From: Desulfobacterales bacterium
GTDB lineage: Bacteria; Desulfobacterota; Desulfobacteria; Desulfobacterales; QNYZ01
Direction: 5' to 3'
DNA length: 7,441 bases
NCBI GenBank assembly: GCA_029938515.1
Contig: JAOZUU010000131.1
Location: 1-7,441, forward strand
The notes below the pieces were generated by a model that was not told the origin of the DNA, searched no databases, and saw nothing but the letters and a program-made list of their open reading frames with translations. The position numbers and the translations under genes were made by a program. Positions 1 to 7,224 of the stretch are shown piece after piece (the stretch's first letter is position 1; each line of letters starts with the position of its first letter).

Positions 1-149
1 TTTTTCCGCGGCCCTTAAACACTGAAATCAACATCCGCTTTTCATTATTCAATATATACGATCCGATCAAAAAAAGTCCACCGCTCTTGAGGTTTATGGT
101 AATTTTTGTTAGAATTCATTGGTTTTCGTCATGGATCCAGGAAAATATC
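1..149. other. AT-rich intergenic DNA upstream of the rplU promoter
   Basis: I see no supportable gene here. All frames are broken by stops, and the DNA is clearly more AT-rich than the coding region. The minus strand could open a short reading frame at position 34 running off the left edge (11 codons visible), which is too little to call. No convincing intrinsic terminator for an upstream gene is visible. The stretch most likely separates the operon from whatever lies to the left. Confidence 0.5.
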
Positions 150-178
150 TTGACATATAGTCGATCATTGCTTATAAA
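150..178 (+). promoter_or_regulatory. Sigma70-type promoter of the rplU operon
   Basis: A perfect -35 hexamer TTGACA at 150-155 is followed after 17 nt by TATAAA at 173-178, which matches the TATAAT consensus at five of six positions. The predicted transcription start is near 184-186, giving a leader of about 110 nt before the rplU ATG. Both elements and the spacing are near ideal, as expected for a ribosomal protein operon in fast growth. It is the only strong promoter I found, so it may drive all eight genes. The start point is inferred, not measured. Confidence 0.8.
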
Positions 179-186
179 ATACTGTT

Positions 187-204
187 TTACCTTATATAAG
201 GTAA
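187..204. promoter_or_regulatory. Perfect 18-nt palindrome at the transcription start
   Basis: The sequence TTACCTTATATAAGGTAA equals its own reverse complement with no mismatch. It begins a few bases after the predicted transcription start of the rplU promoter, so a dimeric repressor bound there would block initiation or early elongation. As RNA it could fold only into a weak AU-rich hairpin, which makes a DNA operator the likelier reading. No regulator gene lies in the window and I do not recognise the motif. The palindrome is seen directly; the operator role is inferred. Confidence 0.45.
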
Positions 205-257
205 CCGATTAACAAATTAATAAAAATAAATTGGGTCAAAAAATTACGAAGATTAGC

Positions 258-279
258 TTCCGTTGCTTTGGCAATGGAA
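258..279 (+). promoter_or_regulatory. RNA hairpin in the rplU leader, next to the ribosome binding site
   Basis: Bases 258-266 (TTCCGTTGC) pair with 271-279 (GCAATGGAA) around the four-base loop TTTG. This gives a 9-bp stem with one central G-U pair. It ends 4 nt before the Shine-Dalgarno GGAGG at 284-288, which is 7 nt from the rplU ATG. Leaders of L21 operons in Firmicutes are known to carry structured autoregulatory RNA, so this could be a protein-binding or translation-control site. I cannot match it to a described family; the role is inferred from position. Confidence 0.4.
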
Positions 280-295
280 TCATGGAGGTTTCTAA

Positions 296-610
296 ATGGG
301 ATACGCGGTCATTTCAGCAGGCGGTAAGCAATATAAAGTTCAGGAAGGGGAGGTCGTCAAAGTGGAACGTTTCGACGGCGAGATCGGGGCACCGGTAACT
401 TTCGATAATGTCTTGATGCATTCGGATACCGACAATTTTTCCATTGGCACACCGGTTCTGGAAACTGCCGTGGTCAAGGGACATATCGTGGATCAGGGCA
501 AAAATCGAAAGATTATTGTTTTTAAATACAAACGACGAAAAGGGTATCGCCGCAAGCAAGGGCATCGGCAACCGTACACCGCCGTAAAAATTGACCAAAT
601 ATCCATTTAA
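296..610 (+). CDS. rplU: 50S ribosomal protein L21 (bL21)
   Basis: Structural protein of the large ribosomal subunit that binds 23S rRNA. The 104-residue length is the normal family size. The N-terminus YAVISAGGKQYKV (3-15) and the very basic C-terminal segment KRRKGYRRKQGHRQ (79-92), which contacts rRNA, are hallmark L21 sequences. The start is fixed by GGAGG at 284-288, 7 nt before the ATG, and by the conserved N-terminus. It is first in the operon, behind a strong promoter and a structured leader, and is followed 44 nt later by rpmA, its usual partner across bacteria. Identity is secure. Regulation by the leader hairpin or palindrome is inference. Confidence 0.98.
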   Translation: MGYAVISAGGKQYKVQEGEVVKVERFDGEIGAPVTFDNVLMHSDTDNFSIGTPVLETAVVKGHIVDQGKNRKIIVFKYKRRKGYRRKQGHRQPYTAVKIDQISI

Positions 611-654
611 ATACTTATAAAAAAATAATTCGCAAATAATATTGGAGTATTACC

Positions 655-918
655 ATGGCACATAAAAAAGCAGGCGGCAGTTCCAGAAACGGACGGGACA
701 GCAATGGTCAGCGTCGTGGTGTCAAGCGATACGGCGGTCAGCAGGTCCGGGCCGGTAATATCCTTGTCAGGCAGTTGGGAACGAAAATTCATCCCGGGGA
801 AAACGTCGGGTTGGGCAAGGATTATACCCTCTTTGCAAAAGTTGACGGTATCGTGGCCTTCGAGCGACTCGGCAAGAGCCGCAAAAAGGTCAGTGTTTAT
901 GCCCAGAAGCTATCTTAA
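655..918 (+). CDS. rpmA: 50S ribosomal protein L27 (bL27)
   Basis: Large-subunit protein whose flexible N-terminus reaches the peptidyl transferase centre and helps position tRNA. At 87 residues it is full length. It starts directly with [18 protein letters not shown], so it lacks the cleavable N-terminal extension found in Firmicutes. The family signature lies at residues 34-48 ([15 protein letters not shown]). Position 41 is Leu where many homologues, including E. coli, have Arg (RQRG), a mild variation. TTGGAG at 642-647 lies 7 nt before the ATG. The 44-nt gap from rplU is AT-rich with no terminator, so the two are co-transcribed. The gene is followed by a 153-nt gap with terminator-like hairpins, so rplU-rpmA may be more abundant in mRNA than the genes downstream. 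Confidence 0.98.
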   Translation: MAHKKAGGSSRNGRDSNGQRRGVKRYGGQQVRAGNILVRQLGTKIHPGENVGLGKDYTLFAKVDGIVAFERLGKSRKKVSVYAQKLS

Positions 919-1034
919 AACCCCGTCTAAGGCCCGATATCGGTGTTGCACGACTCTTCAAAATGCTCATCCAGCCTCAGGCGGGACTGCGTTTTTCGTT
1001 GGCGTACGCCTTTTTATCCCGTTTCTGATGGGGG

Positions 1035-1059
1035 ACCTCGAATCTGATCCGAGGTTTTT
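1035..1059 (+). terminator. Terminator- or attenuator-like hairpin between rpmA and obgE
   Basis: ACCTCG (1035-1040) pairs perfectly with CGAGGT (1050-1055) around a 9-nt loop, and five T residues (1055-1059) follow, the shape of an intrinsic terminator. Preceding G residues could extend the stem with G-U pairs into the T run. A second weaker motif lies just upstream: the palindrome GGCGTACGCC (1001-1010) followed by TTTTT (1011-1015). I found no convincing promoter between here and the obgE start 13 nt later, so partial termination that lowers obgE-gpmI expression relative to the ribosomal proteins is more likely than a full stop. Efficiency is unknown. Confidence 0.45.
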
Positions 1060-1071
1060 AAACAGCTTCCT

Positions 1072-2073
1072 GTGAAATTTGTTGATTCCGCCAAAATCAC
1101 GGTTGTTTCCGGTGCCGGTGGCCGTGGCTGCGTCAGTTTCCGGCGGGAAAAGTTTATTCCCCGGGGAGGACCGAATGGCGGTGATGGCGGTCGTGGCGGG
1201 GATATTATTATCGTTACCGATCACCGCAAACGCACCCTCTATCACCTTCGCCACAAATCTCATTTTCAAGCCAAAAACGGTGCGCCCGGGCAGGGCAGCA
1301 ATAAAACCGGTCGCGACGGCGACGATCTCGTCATCGAAGTACCCCAGGGAACCCTGGTCATCGATGATGAGACCGGTGCTACTATTAAAGACCTGATCAG
1401 GGAAGATCGGTTTATTCTCATATCCGGTGGCCGGGGCGGCCGGGGCAACGCACGCTTTAAGACGTCCACCAACCGTGCCCCTAGAATGGCTCAACCGGGT
1501 GAACCGGGGCAAACCCTGAAGATTCGGCTGGAGTTGAAACTACTGGCCGATGTCGGTATTATCGGATTTCCAAATGCGGGAAAATCCACCCTCATTTCAG
1601 TGATTTCATCTGCCCGGCCAAAAATCGGCGAATACCCGTTTACCACCCTTCATCCGAATCTCGGAGTGGTTTATCCGCCCCGCCTGGATCCGTTTGTCGT
1701 GGCCGATATCCCCGGTCTGATCGAAGGCGCCCATGCCGGTGCCGGTTTGGGTCACCAGTTTTTAAGGCATATCGAACGGACACGAATCCTTGTCCACCTG
1801 ATCGACACCGCCACCCTTGAGCCTGAACATCCCCTGGAAGGATACCGGGCCATCAACCGGGAAATAAGTCGGTACAGTGAGGCACTTGCTCAAAAATTAC
1901 AGATTGTGGTATTGAACAAGCTCGATTTGCCTGAAGCGACGCGGGGTGCCGAACGATTTGAGGCCGCTCGCGGTGCGCCCAAAGCCCTACGTATTTCAGC
2001 TGCGACCGGTGAAGGGGTTTCGGCGCTTATAAATCGAATCTCCCAGGAGTTAACCCGTCTGGATGAATCTTGA
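1072..2073 (+). CDS. obgE: Obg family GTPase (50S assembly, CgtA)
   Basis: GTP-binding protein that associates with the large subunit during its assembly and links ribosome production to nutrient stress. The 333 residues hold the glycine-rich Obg fold (about 1-158) and then the G domain: P-loop GFPNAGKS (165-172), switch I TTLHPNLG (191-198), DIPG (212-215), NKLD (282-285) and SAATGEG (309-315). All GTPase motifs are intact. It lacks the C-terminal extension of the E. coli (about 390 aa) and Firmicutes proteins. The start is GTG. It gives the conserved N-terminus MKFVDSAKI, and an in-frame stop at 1045-1047 rules out a longer form. No proper Shine-Dalgarno is visible: the only GAGG (1051-1054) is 17 nt away and inside the hairpin arm, so initiation may be weak or structure-dependent. 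The gene overlaps proB by 11 nt. Confidence 0.97.
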   Translation: MKFVDSAKITVVSGAGGRGCVSFRREKFIPRGGPNGGDGGRGGDIIIVTDHRKRTLYHLRHKSHFQAKNGAPGQGSNKTGRDGDDLVIEVPQGTLVIDDETGATIKDLIREDRFILISGGRGGRGNARFKTSTNRAPRMAQPGEPGQTLKIRLELKLLADVGIIGFPNAGKSTLISVISSARPKIGEYPFTTLHPNLGVVYPPRLDPFVVADIPGLIEGAHAGAGLGHQFLRHIERTRILVHLIDTATLEPEHPLEGYRAINREISRYSEALAQKLQIVVLNKLDLPEATRGAERFEAARGAPKALRISAATGEGVSALINRISQELTRLDES

Positions 2074-3202
2074 TCGCCAAAATTATATCAGCGATGTAAA
2101 GCGAGTTGTCATCAAGGTGGGCAGTAATGTGCTCACTGCCGCCGACGGCTTGAATCTTTACGCGGTGCGCGCCATCAGCCGCCAGATCTGGCGACTGATC
2201 GATCGGGAACTGGAAGTCATTCTGGTTACATCCGGTGCCCTGGCGGCCGGTTTAAAAAAAATCGGCCTGGCCTCCCGCCCGGACGACACACCGGGGCGGC
2301 AAGCCGTTGCGGCCGTCGGCCAAGCCGGCCTGATCATGGAATACGAACATGCCTTTGATCGCTTTGGCATCAAGGTCGCCCAGGTGCTATTGACCAGTGA
2401 TGATCTCAGCGATCGCAAGCGGTATTTAAATACCCGCAATACCATTTACACTCTGTTGGGCTGGAATATCCTTCCCATTGTGAACGAGAATGACACCGTC
2501 AAGGTCGAATCGATCCAGTTCGGCGATAATGACAATCTGGCCGCGATGATTACCCTGCTTATGGATGCGGATCTTTATGTCAATTTAACCGATATTGACG
2601 GATTGTTCACAAAGGATCCCCGTCGTCACACCGATGCCGAATTGATTCCGGAAGTGCGGACCATTGGAAATGAGGTTGAGAAAATCGCCGGCCGGATACC
2701 GGGCGCCCTGGGCACCGGGGGGATGCAGGCCAAAATCAAGGCGGCTCGGAAAGTAACGGCCGTCGGTACTCCCATGGTGATTGCCAATGGCGGCAGAGAT
2801 GATACCTTGGTTCAATTGATGAACGGCGATCCCTTGGGCACGTTTTTTTTCCCGCGCAAGAAACGGCTGGCTCGCCGAAAGTGCTGGATCGGGTACTCCG
2901 TTCGACCCGAGGGAATTTTACGCATCGATACCGGTGCCGCTACAGCCATCGTCACGGGAGGAAAAAGCCTGCTGCCCAGTGGAATTACCGGAGTGGAAGG
3001 TGAATTTGGTATCGGTGCCCCGGTGGAATGTCGCAGCCCTGAAGATACGACCCTGGGTGTCGGGCTGGTGAACTATCGTGCCGGGGATATCCGGCGGATT
3101 ATGGGGCTTCATTCCCGGCAAATTGCCGTTACTCTGGACAACCAGCCGTACGACGAAGTCATCCACCGGGATAACCTGACCATTACCGTTGGAGACCTTT
3201 GA
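2063..3202 (+). CDS. proB: Glutamate 5-kinase (proline biosynthesis)
   Basis: Phosphorylates glutamate with ATP to gamma-glutamyl phosphate, the first and feedback-controlled step of proline synthesis. The 379 residues comprise an amino-acid-kinase domain (about 13-262) and a C-terminal PUA domain (about 273-379). Kinase motifs visible are KVGSNVL (18-24), VTSGAL (55-60), PIVNENDTV (138-146), FGDND (153-157), LTDIDGLF (175-182) and GTGGMQAK (217-224). The PUA part opens with WIGYSVRPEG and contains SLLPSGI (302-308). The length is near the usual 367-380. The ATG lies inside the end of obgE (11-nt overlap), with AGGAG at 2045-2049 a rather long 13 nt upstream, so translational coupling is likely. 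It has a T8 run (2843-2850), but the frame is intact. Confidence 0.97.
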   Translation: MNLDRQNYISDVKRVVIKVGSNVLTAADGLNLYAVRAISRQIWRLIDRELEVILVTSGALAAGLKKIGLASRPDDTPGRQAVAAVGQAGLIMEYEHAFDRFGIKVAQVLLTSDDLSDRKRYLNTRNTIYTLLGWNILPIVNENDTVKVESIQFGDNDNLAAMITLLMDADLYVNLTDIDGLFTKDPRRHTDAELIPEVRTIGNEVEKIAGRIPGALGTGGMQAKIKAARKVTAVGTPMVIANGGRDDTLVQLMNGDPLGTFFFPRKKRLARRKCWIGYSVRPEGILRIDTGAATAIVTGGKSLLPSGITGVEGEFGIGAPVECRSPEDTTLGVGLVNYRAGDIRRIMGLHSRQIAVTLDNQPYDEVIHRDNLTITVGDL

Positions 3203-3217
3203 AAGAGGAGCGACTAC

Positions 3218-4477
3218 ATGTCCATGGAAGTGACTGTTAAGGAAATTGCCGTCACGGCGCGAACAGCCGGTCAACAAATGGCGCGGATTCCCACGGCCCA
3301 AAAGGATGGGGCCCTCATCGCGATTGCCGATCGTTTGCAAAAGAAAGCGGAGGACATTTTTTTTGCAAACCGAATAGATTTGAAACAGGCCAGGAGTAAT
3401 GGGCTTTCGGCGCCCATGATCGACCGACTGACGGTCACGGATGCTACCATTGATTCCATGGCAAACGGACTACGGGAAGTTGCCGCACTCGGCGACCCGG
3501 TCGGGGCGGTGACCGATTCATGGCGCCGACCTAACGGCCTGGAAGTCTCCCGGGTTCGGATTCCACTGGGCGTCATCGGAATCATTTACGAATCCAGGCC
3601 TAATGTCACCGTGGACGCCGCCGGGTTATGCCTTAAAGCGGGCAATGCCGTTATTTTAAGGGGCGGATCCGAAGCGATTCACTCCAACCGTGTGCTGGCT
3701 GACCTGATTGCCACAAGCCTGGCCGCTTCCGGCTTGCCGGAAAAAGCGGTTCAGATCGTTCCCATCACGGATCGGGCGGCGATCAACCTCCTGCTGGAAC
3801 AGGAGAGGTTCATCGATCTGATTATTCCCCGGGGGGGTGAGGGACTGATCCGCTTCGTGGTGGAACACTCGAAAATACCGGTCCTCAAACATTACAAAGG
3901 TGTTTGCCACGTTTATGTGGATCGGGGCGCGGACCTGAGCATGGCTGCAGAGATCTGTCTGAACGCCAAGGTCCAGCGACCGGGGGTCTGCAATGCCATG
4001 GAAACCCTGCTGGTTCATCAAAATGAGGCGGAGTCTTTTTTGCCGGAAATGGGACAGCGGTTCAAAGACGCCGGTGTCACAATCAAAGGCTGCGCCAAAA
4101 CCCGCAAGCTGATTTCCTGGGCAAGCGAGGCCAAAGATGCGGATTGGCCCGCCGAGTACCTTGATCTGATTTTGGCTGTGCGGGTGGTGGGCGACATGGA
4201 TCAGGCCATGGAACACATTGCTGCCCACGGTTCCAATCACACCGAGGTCATTGTGACACGGGATTATGCCCGGGCGCGGCGGTTTGTCCGGGAAGTGGAT
4301 GCCTCGGCAGTGATGGTCAATGCCTCTACTCGTTTTAACGATGGTGGCCAACTCGGCCTCGGCGCCGAGATCGGGATCAGTACCACCAAACTGCACGCGT
4401 ACGGCCCTATGGGATTGAATGAATTAACCGCCACTAAATTTGTCGTATTCGGTGAGGGTCAGGTGAGGACTGCATAG
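3218..4477 (+). CDS. proA: Gamma-glutamyl phosphate reductase (proline biosynthesis)
   Basis: NADPH-dependent reduction of gamma-glutamyl phosphate to glutamate semialdehyde, the second step of proline synthesis. The product of ProB is unstable, and the two enzymes are commonly encoded side by side, as here with a 15-nt gap. The 419 residues match the family size, with an aldehyde-dehydrogenase-like fold. Visible landmarks are the cofactor region PLGVIGIIYESRPNVT (116-131), IIPRGGEGL (202-210), the catalytic Cys258 in RPGVCNAMETLLVH (254-267), GSNHTEVIVT (338-347), and the C-terminal signature around FNDGGQLGLGAEIGIST (373-389). The start at 3218 has a strong AGAGGAG (3204-3210) at 7 nt. A second ATG at 3224 is in frame, but the first is better spaced. 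Confidence 0.98.
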   Translation: MSMEVTVKEIAVTARTAGQQMARIPTAQKDGALIAIADRLQKKAEDIFFANRIDLKQARSNGLSAPMIDRLTVTDATIDSMANGLREVAALGDPVGAVTDSWRRPNGLEVSRVRIPLGVIGIIYESRPNVTVDAAGLCLKAGNAVILRGGSEAIHSNRVLADLIATSLAASGLPEKAVQIVPITDRAAINLLLEQERFIDLIIPRGGEGLIRFVVEHSKIPVLKHYKGVCHVYVDRGADLSMAAEICLNAKVQRPGVCNAMETLLVHQNEAESFLPEMGQRFKDAGVTIKGCAKTRKLISWASEAKDADWPAEYLDLILAVRVVGDMDQAMEHIAAHGSNHTEVIVTRDYARARRFVREVDASAVMVNASTRFNDGGQLGLGAEIGISTTKLHAYGPMGLNELTATKFVVFGEGQVRTA

Positions 4478-4481
4478 TGTC

Positions 4482-5183
4482 ATGCCAAGCTCATATGCTG
4501 ATATTGGAGCATCATTGAAAAAAATCGGTCTCTTCGGCGGTACATTTAATCCCATTCATCTGGGCCACCTGAGGGCTGCCATGGAAGCCGGTATCACCTT
4601 CGATCTGGATCCGGTATTGATGATCCCATCGGCCCGGCCGCCGCACAAGGATACGGAAAAAGTGGCCCCGGCTGAAGATCGGCTGGAGATGACCCGCCTG
4701 GCCACGGCATCCACGTCTGGTCTGGCGGTTTCCGATGTGGAGTTTGACCGAAAGGGACCTTCTTATACAGTCGAAACCATCGAGCACCTTCAAAAAAAAA
4801 TGGGCGCTGATACCCGGCTCTACCTCATTATCGGGCTGGATGCTTTCCGGGAATACGATACCTGGCACCGGTACCGGGATCTTTTTCGGATCATTCCGAT
4901 TATCGTGCTTCTCAGGCCGGACGTGAAAGGCACAACACTGTCGAAAACAAGGGAGTTGCTTGAAAGGCATTTGACCCTAACTATCTCCGATCAGTACTGC
5001 TTTGAATCATCTCCACCGCGCTTTATCCATCCCCGGCTTCAAACGGTCTATATTCTGGAAGTTACCCGTCTGGATATTTCTTCGAGCCGAATCCGCCGGC
5101 TGATCAAGGAAAGGGTGCCGATACGCTTTCTGGTACCGGAACGCGTGGAACAATACATTCAGGAGCGGGGGCTTTATCTATGA
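4482..5183 (+). CDS. nadD: Nicotinate-nucleotide adenylyltransferase
   Basis: Adenylates nicotinate mononucleotide to deamido-NAD, the step shared by de novo and salvage NAD synthesis. The nucleotidyltransferase motifs are intact: GGTFNPIHLGH (19-29), SYTVETIEHL (94-103), IIGLDAF (116-122, usually IIGAD) and the late ISSSRIRRLI (199-208, the ISSTxIR motif). Length is 233 residues from the ATG at 4482, 4 nt after proA. That start has only GAGG 13 nt upstream and adds 11 residues unlike the family. A TTG at 4515-4517 has GGAG (4506-4509) 5 nt upstream and would give a 222-residue protein beginning MKKIGLFGGTFNP, which fits the usual NadD N-terminus better. Function is sure; the start is open and I slightly favour the TTG. 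An A9 run (4792-4800) lies in the gene. The end overlaps rsfS by 4 nt (ATGA). Confidence 0.96.
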   Translation: MPSSYADIGASLKKIGLFGGTFNPIHLGHLRAAMEAGITFDLDPVLMIPSARPPHKDTEKVAPAEDRLEMTRLATASTSGLAVSDVEFDRKGPSYTVETIEHLQKKMGADTRLYLIIGLDAFREYDTWHRYRDLFRIIPIIVLLRPDVKGTTLSKTRELLERHLTLTISDQYCFESSPPRFIHPRLQTVYILEVTRLDISSSRIRRLIKERVPIRFLVPERVEQYIQERGLYL

Positions 5184-5578
5184 AAAACGGGCTTGAGTTC
5201 GAGTTAAAAAAATATATTAATGCCATATGCGGAAAACAGATCAATGGACTGGTAGCCCTCGATGTCCGCGGGCTGACATCTGTCGCGGATGCTTTCCTGA
5301 TCTGCAGTGGCCGGTCTCACCGGCATGTATCGGCCATCGCTGAACATATTCGCCTCGAATTGAAAAAAGACGGTATCCACCCGTTAAGCGTCGAGGGAAA
5401 ACGTCGCGGTCATTGGATTATTCTTGATTACGACCATGTGGTCATCCATGTGTTTTATGAACCGGTCCGGGTGGTTTACGATCTGGAGGGATTTTGGGCC
5501 GACGCGCCCCTAATCGTAACCGAGGACATGATCAAGCGGGAGATCGAATCTGATGAAGGCAAAGCTGATGAATGCTGA
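5180..5578 (+). CDS. rsfS: Ribosomal silencing factor RsfS (Iojap/YbeB family)
   Basis: Binds protein L14 on the large subunit and blocks joining with the small subunit, lowering translation in starvation. The DUF143/Iojap domain fills residues 5-110. Conserved stretches are ALDVRGLTSVADAFLICSG (26-44), VEGKRRGHWIILDY (71-84) and YDLEGFWADAP (100-110). At 132 residues it is longer than E. coli YbeB (105) because of an acidic and basic tail (111-132) that partly coincides with the start of gpmI. The ATG overlaps the nadD stop as ATGA, so coupled translation is likely; AGGAG (5161-5165) is 14 nt away. The neighbouring nadD is its usual partner in many bacteria. In some related genomes rlmH follows rsfS; here gpmI follows directly. 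Confidence 0.96.
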   Translation: MKNGLEFELKKYINAICGKQINGLVALDVRGLTSVADAFLICSGRSHRHVSAIAEHIRLELKKDGIHPLSVEGKRRGHWIILDYDHVVIHVFYEPVRVVYDLEGFWADAPLIVTEDMIKREIESDEGKADEC

Positions 5579-7118
5579 AGTCCAACCCTGTGTGCTGATT
5601 ATACTGGATGGATGGGGATTGCGGGAATCCGCCGAAAACAACGCCGTGAAAATGGCGGAAACGCCGTTTATGGACCAGCTGCTCAACACCTGGCCCCACA
5701 CCCGGCTTGCCTGTTCCGGAGAGGCGGTGGGCCTGCCCCGGGGTGTCATGGGCAATTCTGAAGTGGGTCACATGAATATCGGCGCCGGCCGGGTGGTTTT
5801 TCAGAATTTACTGCGAATCAACCAGGCCATTGCAGACGGGTCGTTTGTTGAAAATCCAGCGTTTAACCGGATTATGACCCGCGTTCGAGAAAGTCATGGG
5901 TCCCTGCACCTGATGGGTCTTTTATCCGACGGCGGGGTTCACAGTCACATCGATCACCTGCAGGCCCTTCTATCCCTGGCCAGGGATCGGGGACTTGAAC
6001 GGGTGTTTGTCCATGCCATCCTTGACGGTCGCGACACGCCGCCCAAAAGTGGGGCAACCTATATCCGGCAATTGCAGGACTTTATCGATAAGATAAAATT
6101 TGGCACCATCGCTTCGATTTGCGGGCGCTTTTATGCCATGGATCGAGATACTCGCTGGGAACGGGTGGAGCAAGCGTACCGGCTATACACCCAGGGTGAG
6201 GGAATAGTTGAACCGGATCCCGAGCAGGCAGTTATGAATGCGTATGCCCGGAATGAAACCGATGAGTTTGTCAAGCCCATTGTAATCAGCGATTTAGCGG
6301 ACCATCCTCCCGGGTCAGTTACCGACGGTGACGGCATCATCTTTTTTAATTTCCGGTCCGACCGCGCCCGGGAAATTACCCGCGCTTTCACCGATCCGAA
6401 TTTTTCATTGTTTGATCGTGCGTGGCAGCCCAAACTCAGCGATTATGTCTGTATGACCCTTTATGATGCGAACTTTGCGTTGCCCCTGGCTTTCCCTCCG
6501 GTTCACCTGGATGATATTCTGGGAGAGATCATCAGCCGCCAGGGGCTTTACCAGCTTCGAATCGCCGAGACCGAAAAATACGCCCACGTTACCTATTTTT
6601 TTAATGGTGGTGAGGAAACGCCCTTTGAAAAAGAGGATCGCTGTTTGATTCCGTCGCCGCGGGAAGTGAACACTTACGACGAGAAACCCGAAATGAGCGC
6701 ACCGGAAGTCACTCGGGAGATGCTGAAAAGACTCGACAGCGGTCGCTACGCTTTTATTGCCTTGAATTTTGCCAATATGGATATGGTGGGACATACCGGT
6801 ATTTTGGAAGCTGCCATTAAGGCCTGTGAAACCGTGGATGCCTGCCTGGCTCCAATTGTCACCCGGGTGCTTGAACTGGAAGGTGCTGTCCTCATCACGG
6901 CCGACCACGGCAATTCGGAAACCATGGTGGATGAAAACGGCCAGCCTCATACGGCCCATACACTGAATCCGGTCCGGTTGGTGCTGGTAGGTGAAAACTT
7001 AAAAACCGCGCGGCTCCGGGAAGGCGCCCTCGGCGACATCGCCCCCACGATTCTTGATATTATGGGAATCGAACAGCCTGAGCGGATGACAGGCCATTCC
7101 CTGATTGTGTCTCGATGA
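5553..7118 (+). CDS. gpmI: 2,3-bisphosphoglycerate-independent phosphoglycerate mutase
   Basis: Interconverts 3- and 2-phosphoglycerate through a phosphoserine intermediate, using two metal ions (Mn in characterised relatives). The 521 residues match the iPGM family (about 510-515). All metal and catalytic residues are present at a constant +7 offset from the Geobacillus enzyme: D19 (LDGWG), nucleophile S69 (GNSEVGH), D410 and H414 (NMDMVGHTG), D451-H452 (TADHGN) and H469. Substrate-site residues H130, R160-D161, R192, R198, R268 and R271 are also in place. Two starts are possible. The ATG at 5553 overlaps rsfS by 26 nt and has GGGAG 10 nt upstream. The in-frame ATG at 5568 overlaps by 11 nt and has GAAGG 8 nt upstream, giving 516 residues. 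It is the last gene of the operon. Confidence 0.97.
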   Translation: MKAKLMNAEVQPCVLIILDGWGLRESAENNAVKMAETPFMDQLLNTWPHTRLACSGEAVGLPRGVMGNSEVGHMNIGAGRVVFQNLLRINQAIADGSFVENPAFNRIMTRVRESHGSLHLMGLLSDGGVHSHIDHLQALLSLARDRGLERVFVHAILDGRDTPPKSGATYIRQLQDFIDKIKFGTIASICGRFYAMDRDTRWERVEQAYRLYTQGEGIVEPDPEQAVMNAYARNETDEFVKPIVISDLADHPPGSVTDGDGIIFFNFRSDRAREITRAFTDPNFSLFDRAWQPKLSDYVCMTLYDANFALPLAFPPVHLDDILGEIISRQGLYQLRIAETEKYAHVTYFFNGGEETPFEKEDRCLIPSPREVNTYDEKPEMSAPEVTREMLKRLDSGRYAFIALNFANMDMVGHTGILEAAIKACETVDACLAPIVTRVLELEGAVLITADHGNSETMVDENGQPHTAHTLNPVRLVLVGENLKTARLREGALGDIAPTILDIMGIEQPERMTGHSLIVSR

Positions 7119-7157
7119 GAGCAGCGGGAGTGTGTATCGATGAAATCGATTAAAAAT

Positions 7158-7180
7158 CTGGGTCCAGAGGGCCCGGCTTT
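7158..7180 (+). terminator. Possible weak terminator after gpmI
   Basis: CTGGGTCC (7158-7165) can pair with GGGCCCGG (7169-7176) across an AGA loop, forming 8 bp that include two G-U pairs. It lies 40 nt after the gpmI stop, is preceded by five A residues and followed only by CTTT and a mildly T-rich stretch. The U tract is poor, so it is a weak intrinsic terminator at best. It is listed because it is the first stem after the last gene. Confidence 0.28.
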
Positions 7181-7224
7181 GGTTATTCCTCGGAGGGGAT
7201 TTGTTTTGTTGGGCTGGATAATCC

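Noticed and set aside
1..34. Minus-strand start (ATG at 34-32) of a possible divergent gene running off the left edge
   Set aside because: Only 11 codons are visible, there is no good Shine-Dalgarno, and the first residues match nothing I recognise. The possible promoter for it (TGGACT/TATATT type) is weak.
967..1512. Long minus-strand open frame of 181 codons across the start of obgE
   Set aside because: It is antisense to a clearly conserved gene, has low-complexity composition derived from the glycine-rich Obg domain, and resembles no family.
3656..4396. Minus-strand open frame of 246 codons inside proA
   Set aside because: It is a shadow of the codon pattern of proA, whose own motifs are fully intact on the + strand. 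No start signals are seen.
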